64,000 nt of DNA from positions 1 to 64,000 of the forward strand of contig JAFDZU010000013.1 of the NCBI GenBank assembly GCA_018266765.1, given 5' to 3'. The notes under the pieces were generated by a model that was not told where the DNA came from, ran no database searches, and saw only the letters and a list, made by a program, of their open reading frames with translations. The translations under genes were made by a program, and so were the position numbers. This DNA comes from Bacteroidota bacterium. GTDB taxonomy: Bacteria > Bacteroidota > Ignavibacteria > Kapaibacteriales > UBA961. How positions within the stretch are numbered: position 1 is the first letter of the stretch; the number at the start of each line of letters is the position of its first letter. Of this stretch, positions 46,100 through 54,665 are shown one piece after another.

Positions 46100-46161
46100 C
46101 AAAGAATAAGTAATTTCTATATACTTATAAAACAAAACCGCTGTTTTTTTTAGTTCCGCAT

Positions 46162-46252
46162 TTTTAAGTCCTCCCAGTTGTTACAACTGACCTTAACAAA
46201 TTGCTAAATAAGGGCTTACAGTGAAAGTCGGTTGTAACAACCGACTTGACTT
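46162..46252 (+). repeat. Paired-palindrome repeat element, copy 1
   Basis: A ~91-base element containing two dyads. The first (around 46171-46193, core CAGTTGTTACAACTG) is partly degraded; the second (46226-46248) has perfect arms AAGTCGGTTGT and ACAACCGACTT around one base. Between them is ACAAATTGCTAAATAAGGGC and a short tail. A second direct copy lies at 46999-47090. Confidence 0.85.
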
Positions 46253-46292
46253 CAAAAAATGCTTTGACGGGGAATAAATTGCCTCTTATATT

Positions 46293-46864
46293 TTACAGAT
46301 TTGTAAGGTCTGGCTTTTCATTGTAAATTTTCATGCGGAACACTGTACTTTCCTTATTCACCAAATTATCTGAGGAGTACGAAAGCTCATCTGAATTAAA
46401 TATGCAGTTAATGGATGTTTCTATTCTTTTAGAATTCAATTGTTTCTTTTCTATTATAATTGTTTTTACCCAAATATCTCCCAAACGTTGATTCCTATCA
46501 GTATATTTAATTGTCAATATCCCAATTAAACCTAATGGAAACATATCAATTGGGTCAAGTAAATGCCTCTTTATGGATTGCTTAAACGAAAGTTCGCCTT
46601 TAGTATGTGTTAAAGATTTTGGTTTTAGTTTTACAATTGAGTTTCCTAATGTGGCACCAAACAAGAATTCAAATAGTATTGTAAATATAAACCAAAAAAG
46701 AATTGGAACAAGAGAAAGAATTCCGGGAAAAGAATAACTTCCTTCTTCATTTTGCTCACCAAATGTATATAAAAATACATAGTAAAAAGTCAGATTATTG
46801 AATAGTCAATCAATCCAGCTAAAAAACGTTTTCCAAGATTTGATTTTGCAAGATTATTTTCCAT
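46293..46864 (-). pseudogene. RDD-family membrane protein gene, frameshifted
   Basis: The gene begins at ATG 46864 with MENNLAKSNLGKRFLAGLID and continues YSII into TGA at 46790-46792. The sequence then continues in another frame: TFYYVFLYTFGEQNEEGSYS, membrane stretches LVPILFWFIFTILFEFLFGA, and NQRLGDIWVKT, the RDD carboxy-terminal signature, ending at 46293. Adding one base just before the stop restores a ~190-residue RDD protein with a typical start (RFLAGLIDY) and end. The uninterrupted 3' piece alone (46664-46293) lacks the first helix. The lesion is either a real inactivating deletion or a sequencing/assembly error. The gene is flanked by the paired-palindrome repeats. Confidence 0.85.
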
Positions 46865-46998
46865 TTATCATCTTAATTTTTGGTCGGTTGTTATTACCGA
46901 ACTCCTTCATATTATTTAATTTGAATATTGTTGAAAGCTGGATTCAATAACTGCTTTAATGGATTATCTGCCGTTTGAAAGATTTTTTATAGTGTGTA

Positions 46999-47090
46999 TT
47001 TTAAGTCAGGTCAGTTGTTACAACTGACCTTAATAAATTGCTAAATAAGGGCTTACAGTGAAAGTCGGTTGTAACAACCAACTTGACTTT
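46999..47090 (+). repeat. Paired-palindrome repeat element, copy 2
   Basis: Direct copy of 46162-46252 with only about seven differences. Here the first dyad is perfect: arms AGGTCAGTTGT (47008-47018) and ACAACTGACCT (47020-47030) around one T. The second dyad has one mismatch. Each copy keeps one perfect dyad, and the AAATTGCTAAATAAGGGC spacer is identical in both. Confidence 0.85.
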
Positions 47091-47208
47091 AATTTAATTA
47101 TCTTGTTCCTTGGGTTGATTTTTGCTCTACTATATTACAGACCTTATCAAAAAAAAGGAGGAATTCCGTCAAGCAGATTTCTCCTTCTTTTTCTAACAAA
47201 TTCCACAT

Positions 47209-47244
47209 AAAAGCCGTTTCTATTTTACCTTAGAAACGGCTTTT
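47209..47244 (-). terminator. Terminator of gcvP
   Basis: Arms AAAAGCCGTTTCTA and TAGAAACGGCTTTT are perfect complements around an eight-base loop. It lies 18 bases past the gcvP stop codon on the minus strand. Confidence 0.88.
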
Positions 47245-47261
47245 ATTATCTCAAGTTATAA

Positions 47262-50120
47262 TTACTGATAATCTTCTATCGGCGGGCATGCACAAATAAG
47301 CATTCTATCGCCATGAGTATCATTTACCCGACCAACCGACGGCCAAAACTTTTTATCACGCACCCAAGGAAGCGGGAATGCTGCTTTTGAACGTGAATAC
47401 GCATGATTCCATTCATCATCTGCGATAACAGATACAGTATGAGGTGCATTTTTCAGAACATTGTCTTCCCTGCTTTGATTGCCGGATTCTATTTCCTGAA
47501 TTTCTTCCCCAATACTGATTAATGCATCACAAAAGCGGTCTATTTCTTCGAGAGGTTCGCTTTCTGTGGGTTCAATCATCAGAGTTCCGGCTACGGGAAA
47601 CGAAACTGTTGGGGCATGAAATCCATAATCCATCAATCGTTTAGCAATATCACCAACTTCTATTCCGGCTGATTGTTTGAATTTACGCATATCAACTATC
47701 ATTTCATGGGCTACACGTCCGTGAGTACCTTGATATAAAATCGGGAAATGTTTTTCAAGTCGCGCTTTGATATAATTTGCATTAAGGATTGCAACTCTTG
47801 TTGCTTCAGTAAGACCGTCACATCCCATCATTTGAATATACGCCCAAGAAATCAAAAGTATAGACGAACTTCCCCAAGGTGCCGCCGAAACAGCCGAAGC
47901 AATCGAGCGTCCATTATCTACAACTGAATGAGAAGGCAGGAATTTTGCTAAATGTTCGCGAACTCCGATTGGTCCCATTCCCGGGCCTCCTCCACCGTGT
48001 GGAATGCAGAATGTTTTATGAAGATTCAAGTGACAAACATCTGCACCAATATTGCGAGGTGAGGTTAGTCCAACTTGCGCGTTCATATTCGCACCGTCCA
48101 TATACACCTGACCGCCATTTTCATGAATTATATTACATATTTCGATGATGGATTCTTCAAAAACTCCGTGAGTCGAAGGATATGTTACCATTAAACAAGC
48201 AAGATTAGCTTTGTGAAGCTGAGCTTTTTCGGATAAATCTTTGACATCAATATTTCCAAGTTCATCACATTTTGTAACGACCACTTTCATACCTGCCATG
48301 ACTGCACTTGCAGGGTTCGTTCCGTGTGCCGATGATGGAATTAGTGCCACATTACGATGGGAATCACCATTTGCTTTATGAAATTCACGAATAGCAAGAA
48401 GTCCTGCATATTCTCCTTGTGCTCCTGAATTTGGTTGCAAACTCATAGCGTCAAATCCGGTGATTTCACATAATGCTTTTTCTAATTGTTTGAATATTTC
48501 TTGATACCCTTCAGTTTGACTTAATGGAGCAAAAGGGTGAATTCCACCGAATTCTTTCCAAGTAACGGGTATCATTTCGGATGTTGCATTAAGTTTCATA
48601 GTACAGCTTCCTAAGGGAATCATCGAATGAACTAACGACAAATCTTTGTTTTCCAATGACTTCATATATCGCAACATCTCGTGTTCCGAATGATGTTTAT
48701 TAAACACAGGATGTGTCATAAATTCCGAAGTTCTAATTAAATCCTTTGGCAATCCTTTGGTAGTTGCCGTATGATTTGGCTGAGATTTCCCTGCAAGAGC
48801 CGGAGCTAGAACATAAAGAATTGCTTGAACATCAGAATGAGTTGAGGTTTCATCAAGTGAAATTCCAACGCACTCATCGTCATAATATCTAAAGTTTAAA
48901 CCACTTGCTTCTGCCAATGGTTTTACTAATTCAGCATTAGGCAACGAAAATTTTAATGTATCAAAGAAAGTCGAGTTCTCAATCTTACAACCAATTGTAG
49001 TTGCTGCTGAAGCAAGCATCATCGTTAAAGCATGAATTCGTTCTGCAATTGTTAGAATTCCTTTCGGGCCGTGATAGACTCCGTACATACTCGCCATAAC
49101 AGCAAGTAAAACTTGAGCAGTACATATATTACTGGTAGCTTTATCTCTTCGAATATGCTGTTCACGAGTTTGAAGTGCCATTCTTAGAGCTGGTTTTCCG
49201 GTTGAATCTACCGAAACACCAATTATCCTTCCGGGTATTTGTCGTTTAAAATCTTCTTTGGTTGCAAAGAATGCCGCATGTGGTCCACCATATCCCATTG
49301 GAACACCGAACCGTTGAGAAGAACCTAAAACAACATCTGCTCCAAATTCACCCGGTGGTTTGAGCAAACATAAACTCATTAAATCTGCCGCAACAGCAAC
49401 ATAAGCACCATTAGAATGAGCTTCTTCACAGAAATTTTTGTAATTAAATATTTCTCCGTTTCCATCCGGATATTGAACTAAAGCACCAAAGACATTAGCC
49501 CAATCAATAGTTTCATGATTTCCAATTATCAACTCTATTCCAAGTGGCTCTGAGCGTGTTTTTAGTAGGTCAATTGTTTGCGGGAAGCAATTTTCAGAAA
49601 CAAAAAAAACATGTTTTTCTGCAGATTCTTTTGGTTTTGTTGCGTGAAACAAGTGCATAGCTTCGGTGGCAGCAGTAGCTTCGTCGAGCAAGGATGCATT
49701 CGCAATTGGTAAACCTGTTAAATCAATAATCATCGTTTGGAAATTTAGTAATGCTTCCAAACGACCTTGCGCTATTTCTGCTTGATATGGAGTATATTGA
49801 GTGTACCAACCCGGATTTTCGAGTACATTTCTTAAAATGACAGTTGGAGTTATACAATCGTAATATCCCATTCCTATAAAGGACTTATTTACTATATTTT
49901 TTGATGCAACATTTCGTAGATTTGCCAAAAAGTCTGTTTCAGTTTGTGCTTTAATTCCGGATAGTGGTGATTTGAGCCGAATTGCTGAAGGAATGGTTTG
50001 GTCAATAAGTTGGTCGAGAGAATCTACGCCAATTGTTTTTAACATCTTTTCTTTTTCGTGTGCGTCTGGTCCGATATGACGATTTACAAATTGGTCTGTA
50101 ATAAACATTTTTGGGTTCAT
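47262..50120 (-). CDS. gcvP: Glycine dehydrogenase (decarboxylating), P-protein
   Basis: A 952-residue one-chain P-protein of the glycine cleavage system; it decarboxylates glycine with PLP and passes the aminomethyl group to lipoyl H-protein. The amino-terminal half ([34 protein letters not shown]) and the carboxy-terminal half ([35 protein letters not shown] with the PLP Lys near 704) are both complete, so no gcvPA/gcvPB split. A strong AAGGAG site precedes the ATG. gcvT and gcvH are not adjacent, and no glycine riboswitch was recognised in the 159-base leader. Confidence 0.97.
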   Translation of the reverse strand: MNPKMFITDQFVNRHIGPDAHEKEKMLKTIGVDSLDQLIDQTIPSAIRLKSPLSGIKAQTETDFLANLRNVASKNIVNKSFIGMGYYDCITPTVILRNVLENPGWYTQYTPYQAEIAQGRLEALLNFQTMIIDLTGLPIANASLLDEATAATEAMHLFHATKPKESAEKHVFFVSENCFPQTIDLLKTRSEPLGIELIIGNHETIDWANVFGALVQYPDGNGEIFNYKNFCEEAHSNGAYVAVAADLMSLCLLKPPGEFGADVVLGSSQRFGVPMGYGGPHAAFFATKEDFKRQIPGRIIGVSVDSTGKPALRMALQTREQHIRRDKATSNICTAQVLLAVMASMYGVYHGPKGILTIAERIHALTMMLASAATTIGCKIENSTFFDTLKFSLPNAELVKPLAEASGLNFRYYDDECVGISLDETSTHSDVQAILYVLAPALAGKSQPNHTATTKGLPKDLIRTSEFMTHPVFNKHHSEHEMLRYMKSLENKDLSLVHSMIPLGSCTMKLNATSEMIPVTWKEFGGIHPFAPLSQTEGYQEIFKQLEKALCEITGFDAMSLQPNSGAQGEYAGLLAIREFHKANGDSHRNVALIPSSAHGTNPASAVMAGMKVVVTKCDELGNIDVKDLSEKAQLHKANLACLMVTYPSTHGVFEESIIEICNIIHENGGQVYMDGANMNAQVGLTSPRNIGADVCHLNLHKTFCIPHGGGGPGMGPIGVREHLAKFLPSHSVVDNGRSIASAVSAAPWGSSSILLISWAYIQMMGCDGLTEATRVAILNANYIKARLEKHFPILYQGTHGRVAHEMIVDMRKFKQSAGIEVGDIAKRLMDYGFHAPTVSFPVAGTLMIEPTESEPLEEIDRFCDALISIGEEIQEIESGNQSREDNVLKNAPHTVSVIADDEWNHAYSRSKAAFPLPWVRDKKFWPSVGRVNDTHGDRMLICACPPIEDYQ

Positions 50121-50244
50121 GTTGTCTTGTCTCCTTTTTTGAAATAATTACAATCACAGTTATTATTGAAGTACAAAATTACGAGGAAATTCCCTTGCAG
50201 AAGGCATACTCTGATTCCCTGTATTGAAAAATCAATAAATCTCC

Positions 50245-50275
50245 TTTTCTAATTTGAATGATTTGTGTAAGTTTG
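50245..50275 (+). promoter_or_regulatory. Bacteroidetes-type promoter of tRNA-Lys(CTT)
   Basis: TAAGTTTG at 50268-50275 fits the -7 box TAnnTTTG. Exactly 19 bases upstream lies TTTT (50245-50248), one mismatch from the -33 TTTG. The mature tRNA begins five bases after the -7 box, so transcription would start almost at its 5' end. Confidence 0.45.
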
Positions 50276-50279
50276 CAAC

Positions 50280-50353
50280 GCTTCCTTAGCTCAGCTGGCT
50301 AGAGCAATTGACTCTTAATCAATGGGCCGGGGGTTCGAGTCCCCCAGGGAGCA
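50280..50353 (+). tRNA. tRNA-Lys, anticodon CTT
   Basis: A 74-base cloverleaf. Acceptor GCTTCCT pairs with AGGGAGC (one G-T), D stem GCTC/GAGC, anticodon stem ATTGA/TCAAT with loop CTCTTAA giving anticodon CTT (codon AAG), T stem GGGGG/CCCCC with TTCGAGT loop, discriminator A. The 3' CCA is not encoded. It is divergent from gcvP and followed by a terminator. Confidence 0.97.
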
Positions 50354-50361
50354 CAAATAAC

Positions 50362-50400
50362 AAAATCCCTTTTGTACTATATAGTTGCAAAAGGGATTTT
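50362..50400 (+). terminator. Terminator after tRNA-Lys(CTT)
   Basis: AAAATCCCTTTTG and CAAAAGGGATTTT are perfect 13-base arms around a 13-base loop, followed by an A/T-rich tail with a T-run. It lies nine bases beyond the tRNA. Confidence 0.85.
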
Positions 50401-50566
50401 AAATTTTATTTTTTGTGGTAGATAGTTATACTTCGGAATATTTACACTATTGTTCAGGTCAAAAGGATGCTTAAACTACCAATAAACTTATTTAAAACAA
50501 TCTTGTATTTAGTTTCAAGTACATCAAAATTAATATTGCTTACAAATAATATATTGCAATTATTAC

Positions 50567-52111
50567 TTACAAAGGAATATTCCCATGTTTTTTCCAAGGG
50601 TTTGAATCTTGCTTTGTTTCTAGAATTTTTAGAGAATGAATCAATTTTTTTCGAGTGTCGTGAGGTAGAATAATATCATCAATATATCCACGTTCGGCGG
50701 CTTCGTAAGGATTAGCAAACTTTTCGTTATAATCAGCTTCAAGTTCAACTGCTTTGGCGGTTTTATCTTCTGCTTCTTTGATTTCCTTCCTAAATAATAT
50801 CTCGACCGCACCTTTTGCACCCATAACGGCAATTTCAGCCGAAGGAAGTGCAAAATTGAAATCTCCCCTTATATGCTTTGAATTCATAACATCATACGCA
50901 CCACCATACGCTTTACGGGTAATTACTGTTACTTTAGGAACAGTTGCCTCACAGAAAGCATACAGTAATTTTGCACCATGTCGAATAATGCCGCGCCATT
51001 CTTGGTCAGTGCCGGGCAAAAATCCGGGTACATCTTCAAATACTACAAGAGGAATATTAAAGGCATCACAGAACCGAACGAAACGTGCTCCTTTTATAGA
51101 AGAATTAATATCAAGAACTCCAGCCATTGCATTAGGTTGATTAGCAACTATTCCTGTGGATTTTCCATTTAAAGTTGCAAAACCAACAATAATATTAGGA
51201 GCATAATCGGCATGAACTTCCAAAAAATCGCCTTCATCTATCACTTCTCGTATAAATTCTTTCATATCATACGGTTTGTTGGAATTTGATGGTATCAGTG
51301 CATCCAAACGAGGACACAACCGTTCAGGAGAATCTGCCGTTGGAATTATTGGTGAAGCAACTCGATTGCTGGCCGGTAAAAAATCAACTAATTTACGAAC
51401 TTGTTGCAGGCATTCAATTTCATTTTCACATGCAAAATGTGCTACTCCGGATTTAGAAGCATGAGTATCAGCACCGCCGAGTTCCTCAAAACTGACTTCT
51501 TCGTGCGTCACTGTTTTCACCACACTTGGCCCCGTTACAAACATATATGAAGTATTCTTGACCATAAATACAAAGTCAGTAATAGCAGGAGAATACACTG
51601 CACCGCCTGCACAAGGGCCTAATATTACAGATATTTGTGGTATTACTCCGCTTGCCATTGTATTTCTGAGAAAAATATCAGCGTATCCACCAAGTGAAAC
51701 TACGCCCTCTTGAATACGTGCTCCTCCTGAATCGTTAAGACCAATAATAGGAACACCAATTTTCATTGCTAAATCCATTATTTTACAAATTTTCTCAGCA
51801 TGAACCTCGGAAAGAGATCCGCCAAACACTGTAAAATCTTGTGAAAACACACATACTGTTCTTCCGTTAATTGTTCCTGTTCCTGTTACGACGCCATCTC
51901 CAAGCGGGCGTTGTTTTTCTAAACCAAATTGAGTCGAGCGATGCCGAGCAAACATATCAAGTTCGTCGAAACTTCCATCATCAAGTAATAGTTCAATTCT
52001 TTCTCTTGCCGTTAATTTTCCTTTTTTATGTTGATCCGCTATTCTTTTTTCGCCTCCACCAAGGAGTGCTTCTTTTTGTAAATTTGCTAATTGTTGGATT
52101 TTATTGGTCAT
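50567..52111 (-). CDS. pccB: Acyl-CoA carboxylase carboxyltransferase subunit (propionyl-CoA carboxylase beta type)
   Basis: A 514-residue biotin-dependent carboxyltransferase that moves CO2 from carboxybiotin to acyl-CoA, most often propionyl-CoA. Signatures are [94 protein letters not shown] and [15 protein letters not shown]. The same family includes methylmalonyl-CoA decarboxylase alpha subunits, which cannot be ruled out. No biotin carboxylase or biotin carrier gene is adjacent. Confidence 0.92.
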   Translation of the reverse strand: MTNKIQQLANLQKEALLGGGEKRIADQHKKGKLTARERIELLLDDGSFDELDMFARHRSTQFGLEKQRPLGDGVVTGTGTINGRTVCVFSQDFTVFGGSLSEVHAEKICKIMDLAMKIGVPIIGLNDSGGARIQEGVVSLGGYADIFLRNTMASGVIPQISVILGPCAGGAVYSPAITDFVFMVKNTSYMFVTGPSVVKTVTHEEVSFEELGGADTHASKSGVAHFACENEIECLQQVRKLVDFLPASNRVASPIIPTADSPERLCPRLDALIPSNSNKPYDMKEFIREVIDEGDFLEVHADYAPNIIVGFATLNGKSTGIVANQPNAMAGVLDINSSIKGARFVRFCDAFNIPLVVFEDVPGFLPGTDQEWRGIIRHGAKLLYAFCEATVPKVTVITRKAYGGAYDVMNSKHIRGDFNFALPSAEIAVMGAKGAVEILFRKEIKEAEDKTAKAVELEADYNEKFANPYEAAERGYIDDIILPHDTRKKLIHSLKILETKQDSNPWKKHGNIPL

Positions 52112-52296
52112 TGGAACTTAAATTGATAATACTAAAATTGTTTGACTTTAAATACGTTCACAAAATACGGAATTTTCAGATTATGGATTAATTCTTTCAC
52201 ATTCTAAAGTATAAAATTATATTCCTTTGCAGTCTGTTTTCAATTCCCGAATTTTGAACAAATTATTTATAAATTATCCATTATTAGGTTGGTAAA

Positions 52297-53301
52297 ATGA
52301 ATATTGCAGTATTACTTGGTGGAATTTCACCCGAAAGAAACGTATCAATTGCCGGAGGAAAAGCTGTTGCTTCAGCACTTCGTGAACGTGGTCATTCAGT
52401 AGTTTTAATTGATCCTTCTCGTGGTGCTGATGCACTCGTTTCTGAACATATCTTAACTGTACCAGCAAATGAACAAGTGAGTGAAGATATCTTATCGATT
52501 AGCAAACGTGAACTGCTTAACAGTATGAACTCTTTGGCGTTCGACAAAATTGACATTGCTTTTTCACTATTACATGGAAATAATGGTGAAGACGGATTGA
52601 TGCAAGCACTTCTCGAAGCACGTGGAGTACCATATACCGGTAGTAAAGTACTGGCGAGCGCACTAGCAATGGACAAAAACGCTTCTAAAATCATGTTTTC
52701 AGCCGCAGGAATTCAAACTCCGGCTTGGGCTCATTTTTTCCCCAAAGATTATGACAACATAGAATTACTCAGCGAAACAATGGAAGAATTACGAGGCAAT
52801 ATTGTTGTCAAGCCAAACGACCAAGGTTCTACCGTCGGACTTACTATAGTTCACAACGATATTGATGCTTTTCACAAAGCTGTTCTCTTTGCAGGACAAT
52901 TTAGTAAGAGCGTTTTAGTGGAACAATTTATAGAAGGCAGAGAATTGACAGTCGCTGTTCTTGGAGAAGAAGCATTACCCATTATTGAAATAGTTCCCGA
53001 TGGTGGATTTTATGACTATGAACACAAATACACAAAGGGTAAAACTCAATATATATGCCCTGCCGAAATATCTGAAGATGTTGCAGATTTTGTATCGAAC
53101 CTCTCAGTTACAGCTCATAAAATATTAGGATGTACAGCATATAGCAGAGTAGATTTTAGAATTGATGAAGACAATGTTCCGTTTTGTTTAGAAGTAAATA
53201 CAATACCCGGATTTACTTCTACCAGCTTAGTTCCAATGGCGGCGGCGGCGGCGGGAATAGAATTTGGTGAGTTATGTGAGAGAATAATTGAACTGTCTTA
53301 A
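52297..53301 (+). CDS. ddl: D-alanine--D-alanine ligase
   Basis: A 334-residue ATP-grasp ligase forming the D-Ala-D-Ala end of peptidoglycan precursors. Motifs are VLLGGISPERNVSIAGGKAV, FSLLHGNNGEDGLMQALLEA, VPYTGSKVLASALAMDKNA, VVKPNDQGSTVGL, EQFIEGRELTVAVLG and FCLEVNTIPGFTSTSLVPMA. A run of GCG codons encodes the Ala stretch near the end. It is divergent from pccB; the DUF2007 gene follows after 36 bases. Confidence 0.96.
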   Translation: MNIAVLLGGISPERNVSIAGGKAVASALRERGHSVVLIDPSRGADALVSEHILTVPANEQVSEDILSISKRELLNSMNSLAFDKIDIAFSLLHGNNGEDGLMQALLEARGVPYTGSKVLASALAMDKNASKIMFSAAGIQTPAWAHFFPKDYDNIELLSETMEELRGNIVVKPNDQGSTVGLTIVHNDIDAFHKAVLFAGQFSKSVLVEQFIEGRELTVAVLGEEALPIIEIVPDGGFYDYEHKYTKGKTQYICPAEISEDVADFVSNLSVTAHKILGCTAYSRVDFRIDEDNVPFCLEVNTIPGFTSTSLVPMAAAAAGIEFGELCERIIELS

Positions 53302-53337
53302 AACTTCATGTTAGCAAATTAACTTATTGATAATAGT

Positions 53338-53751
53338 ATGAATAAAAACCTAACAGTTGTTGCGATTTATAGTACTATTTTCGAGGCAGATTTAGCGAAA
53401 GCACGGCTCGAAGGAGAAGGTATACGAGCTTTTGTTGCCAATAGTAATATTATTGGAATGAACTGGCTTTATTCAAATGCTGTTGGTGGGGTTCGGCTCG
53501 AAGTGGAATCACACAATGTTACTAACGCCAAAGAAATACTTTCTTTAATCAAATTACACGAATTTGAAATTGAATCAGTGGAAACAGATTGGGGAAATTG
53601 CCCGGAATGTGGTAGCAATCGTATAGAATTTGTGCAAGATAACAGAGGTACTGCGCTTACTTGGTTATTATTTGGTTTACCACTTCTTTTTCCGAGTGAA
53701 AAGTATAAATGTAACAACTGCTTTCATACTTGGAAAGATAATTCATATTGA
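53338..53751 (+). CDS. DUF2007-domain protein with C-terminal zinc ribbon
   Basis: A 137-residue protein. Residues 1-80 match the DUF2007 type (VAIYSTIFEADLAKARLEGE, GVRLEVESHNVTNAKEIL), a small ferredoxin-like fold of uncertain function. Residues ~88-135 carry two Cys pairs, NCPECGSN and KCNNCFHTW, forming a zinc ribbon, with a hydrophobic stretch WLLFGLPLLFPSE between. No function is established to my knowledge. Confidence 0.82.
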   Translation: MNKNLTVVAIYSTIFEADLAKARLEGEGIRAFVANSNIIGMNWLYSNAVGGVRLEVESHNVTNAKEILSLIKLHEFEIESVETDWGNCPECGSNRIEFVQDNRGTALTWLLFGLPLLFPSEKYKCNNCFHTWKDNSY

Positions 53752-53939
53752 AATAATTAATTCAAAATATTTGTGAAGTATATTTTTGTATTGATAATTC
53801 TTAAAAGCTATTAAGTGAATAGTCGTTTTCACTTCGCGATTACTTTTTTCAATAAATACTTTGTTTCGTAATATACTTAAAACGGTATGATGTGTAAAGA
53901 GTTGAAATTTAATAAAATTAAGATTTACATAATATAAAA

Positions 53940-53974
53940 AAGCCCTTTGTAAGTTATTATTTTACAAAGGGCTT
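53940..53974 (-). terminator. Terminator of the tRNA-Lys/rpsT/tRNA-Arg transcript
   Basis: Arms AAGCCCTTTGTAA and TTACAAAGGGCTT are perfect 13-base complements. On the minus strand the stem is followed by TTTTTT. It lies seven bases past the encoded CCA of tRNA-Arg. A T-rich tail on the other side means it may also act on the plus strand. Confidence 0.85.
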
Positions 53975-53980
53975 ATTTTC

Positions 53981-54057
53981 TGGTACACCCGTAGGGATTC
54001 GAACCCCAAACCTTCTGATCCGTAGTCAGATGCTCTATCCAGTTGAGCTACGGGTGC
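53981..54057 (-). tRNA. tRNA-Arg, anticodon ACG
   Basis: Minus-strand cloverleaf: acceptor GCACCCG with CGGGTGT (first pair G-U), D stem GCTC/GAGC, anticodon stem TCTGA/TCAGA with loop CTACGGA giving ACG, T stem TGGGG/CCCTA with TTCGAAT loop, discriminator A at 53984. CCA is encoded (53983-53981). A34 should be edited to inosine by TadA, whose gene is at 33596-34087. Confidence 0.96.
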
Positions 54058-54074
54058 TTGTAATTTTTACTTGT

Positions 54075-54344
54075 TTAAGCATTAGCTGCTGCTTTGAGAC
54101 GGTTTACTGCTCTTGCAAGCGAAGATTTACGATTCGATGCTGTGTTTTTGTGCATCACTCCACGAGCAGTTACTTTATCTAATATACTCGTTGCAATAAT
54201 GAGCTTTGCTTCTGCGTCGGCTGAATCGGTAGCAGTACGAACTGCTTTAACTGCATCTTTTACTAACTTTTTGTTAGAACGATTGTATTGATTGCGTTTT
54301 ACTGACTGACGATTACGCTTTTCTGCTGATTTATGATGTGCCAT
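54075..54344 (-). CDS. rpsT: 30S ribosomal protein S20
   Basis: An 89-residue basic, all-helical protein of the small subunit. MAHHKSAEKRNRQSVKRNQY and HKNTASNRKSSLARAVNRLK are S20 signatures. It lies between tRNA-Lys(TTT) and tRNA-Arg on the same strand with short gaps, so all three may share one transcript from the promoter at 54497-54529. Confidence 0.97.
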   Translation of the reverse strand: MAHHKSAEKRNRQSVKRNQYNRSNKKLVKDAVKAVRTATDSADAEAKLIIATSILDKVTARGVMHKNTASNRKSSLARAVNRLKAAANA

Positions 54345-54397
54345 TGAATACTTTCGAATTACTAATAAGAAACATACGAAATCTTAATTTTTTCGTG

Positions 54398-54469
54398 TGA
54401 TCCCGGATGGTCTCGAACCATCGGCCCTCTGATTAAAAGTCAGATGCTCTACCACTGAGCTACGGGATC
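54398..54469 (-). tRNA. tRNA-Lys, anticodon TTT
   Basis: Minus-strand cloverleaf of 72 bases: acceptor GATCCCG/CGGGATC, D arm GCTC AGTGGTA GAGC, anticodon stem TCTGA/TCAGA with loop CTTTTAA giving TTT (codons AAA/AAG), T stem GATGG/CCATC with TTCGAGA loop, discriminator A. CCA is not encoded. It lies 53 bases upstream of rpsT. Confidence 0.97.
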
Positions 54470-54496
54470 GCCTTTTCTAATTTTATTTAGAGATTA

Positions 54497-54529
54497 CAAA
54501 AATACGATTCTTTTTCATTTTGGCAAAAA
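54497..54529 (-). promoter_or_regulatory. Bacteroidetes-type promoter of tRNA-Lys(TTT)-rpsT
   Basis: On the minus strand TTTTTG (54529-54524) is followed by exactly 19 bases and then TATTTTTG (54504-54497). This fits the Bacteroidetes consensus TTTG-N19-TAnnTTTG without mismatch. The tRNA begins 27 bases after the -7 box. Confidence 0.75.
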
Positions 54530-54665
54530 GAAAACTTCCTTTATTTTATTTTCTACAATTCTATCAGTTTTACTTTATTATTTTTATCTATGTGTTTTAT
54601 TCGGCTTAGGTTCGTAATTTTGTGTGTGCTCTTATCTATTTTGTCTACAATTTGAGGAGTGAAAT

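Larger units (their letters stand above)
46865..47261. other. Intergenic region with repeat copy 2 and terminators
   Basis: Besides the repeat at 46999-47090 and the gcvP terminator at 47209-47244, this region has a degenerate dyad TCGGTTGTTATTACCGA near 46881-46897, reminiscent of the repeat palindromes, and an AGGAGGAAT...ATTTCTCCT hairpin near 47157-47182 followed by a T-rich run. No coding frame is supported. Confidence 0.6.

Noticed and set aside
45890-46110. Coiled-coil protein on the minus strand with DELRKLT heptads
   Set aside because: The frame is open through the array but has no ATG and alternates with DEPRKLT units whose Pro would break a helix.
45917-46153. Plus-strand frame giving heptads VSLAHQS
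   Set aside because: It begins with TTG, has no ribosome binding site, and exists only because the repeat length is a multiple of three.
46162-47090. Insertion sequence or composite transposon
   Set aside because: The repeats are direct, no transposase is encoded between or beside them, and no target-site duplication is clear.
50121-50279. Glycine riboswitch in the gcvP leader
   Set aside because: No conserved paired aptamer pattern was recognised by eye; a covariance-model search would be needed to be certain.
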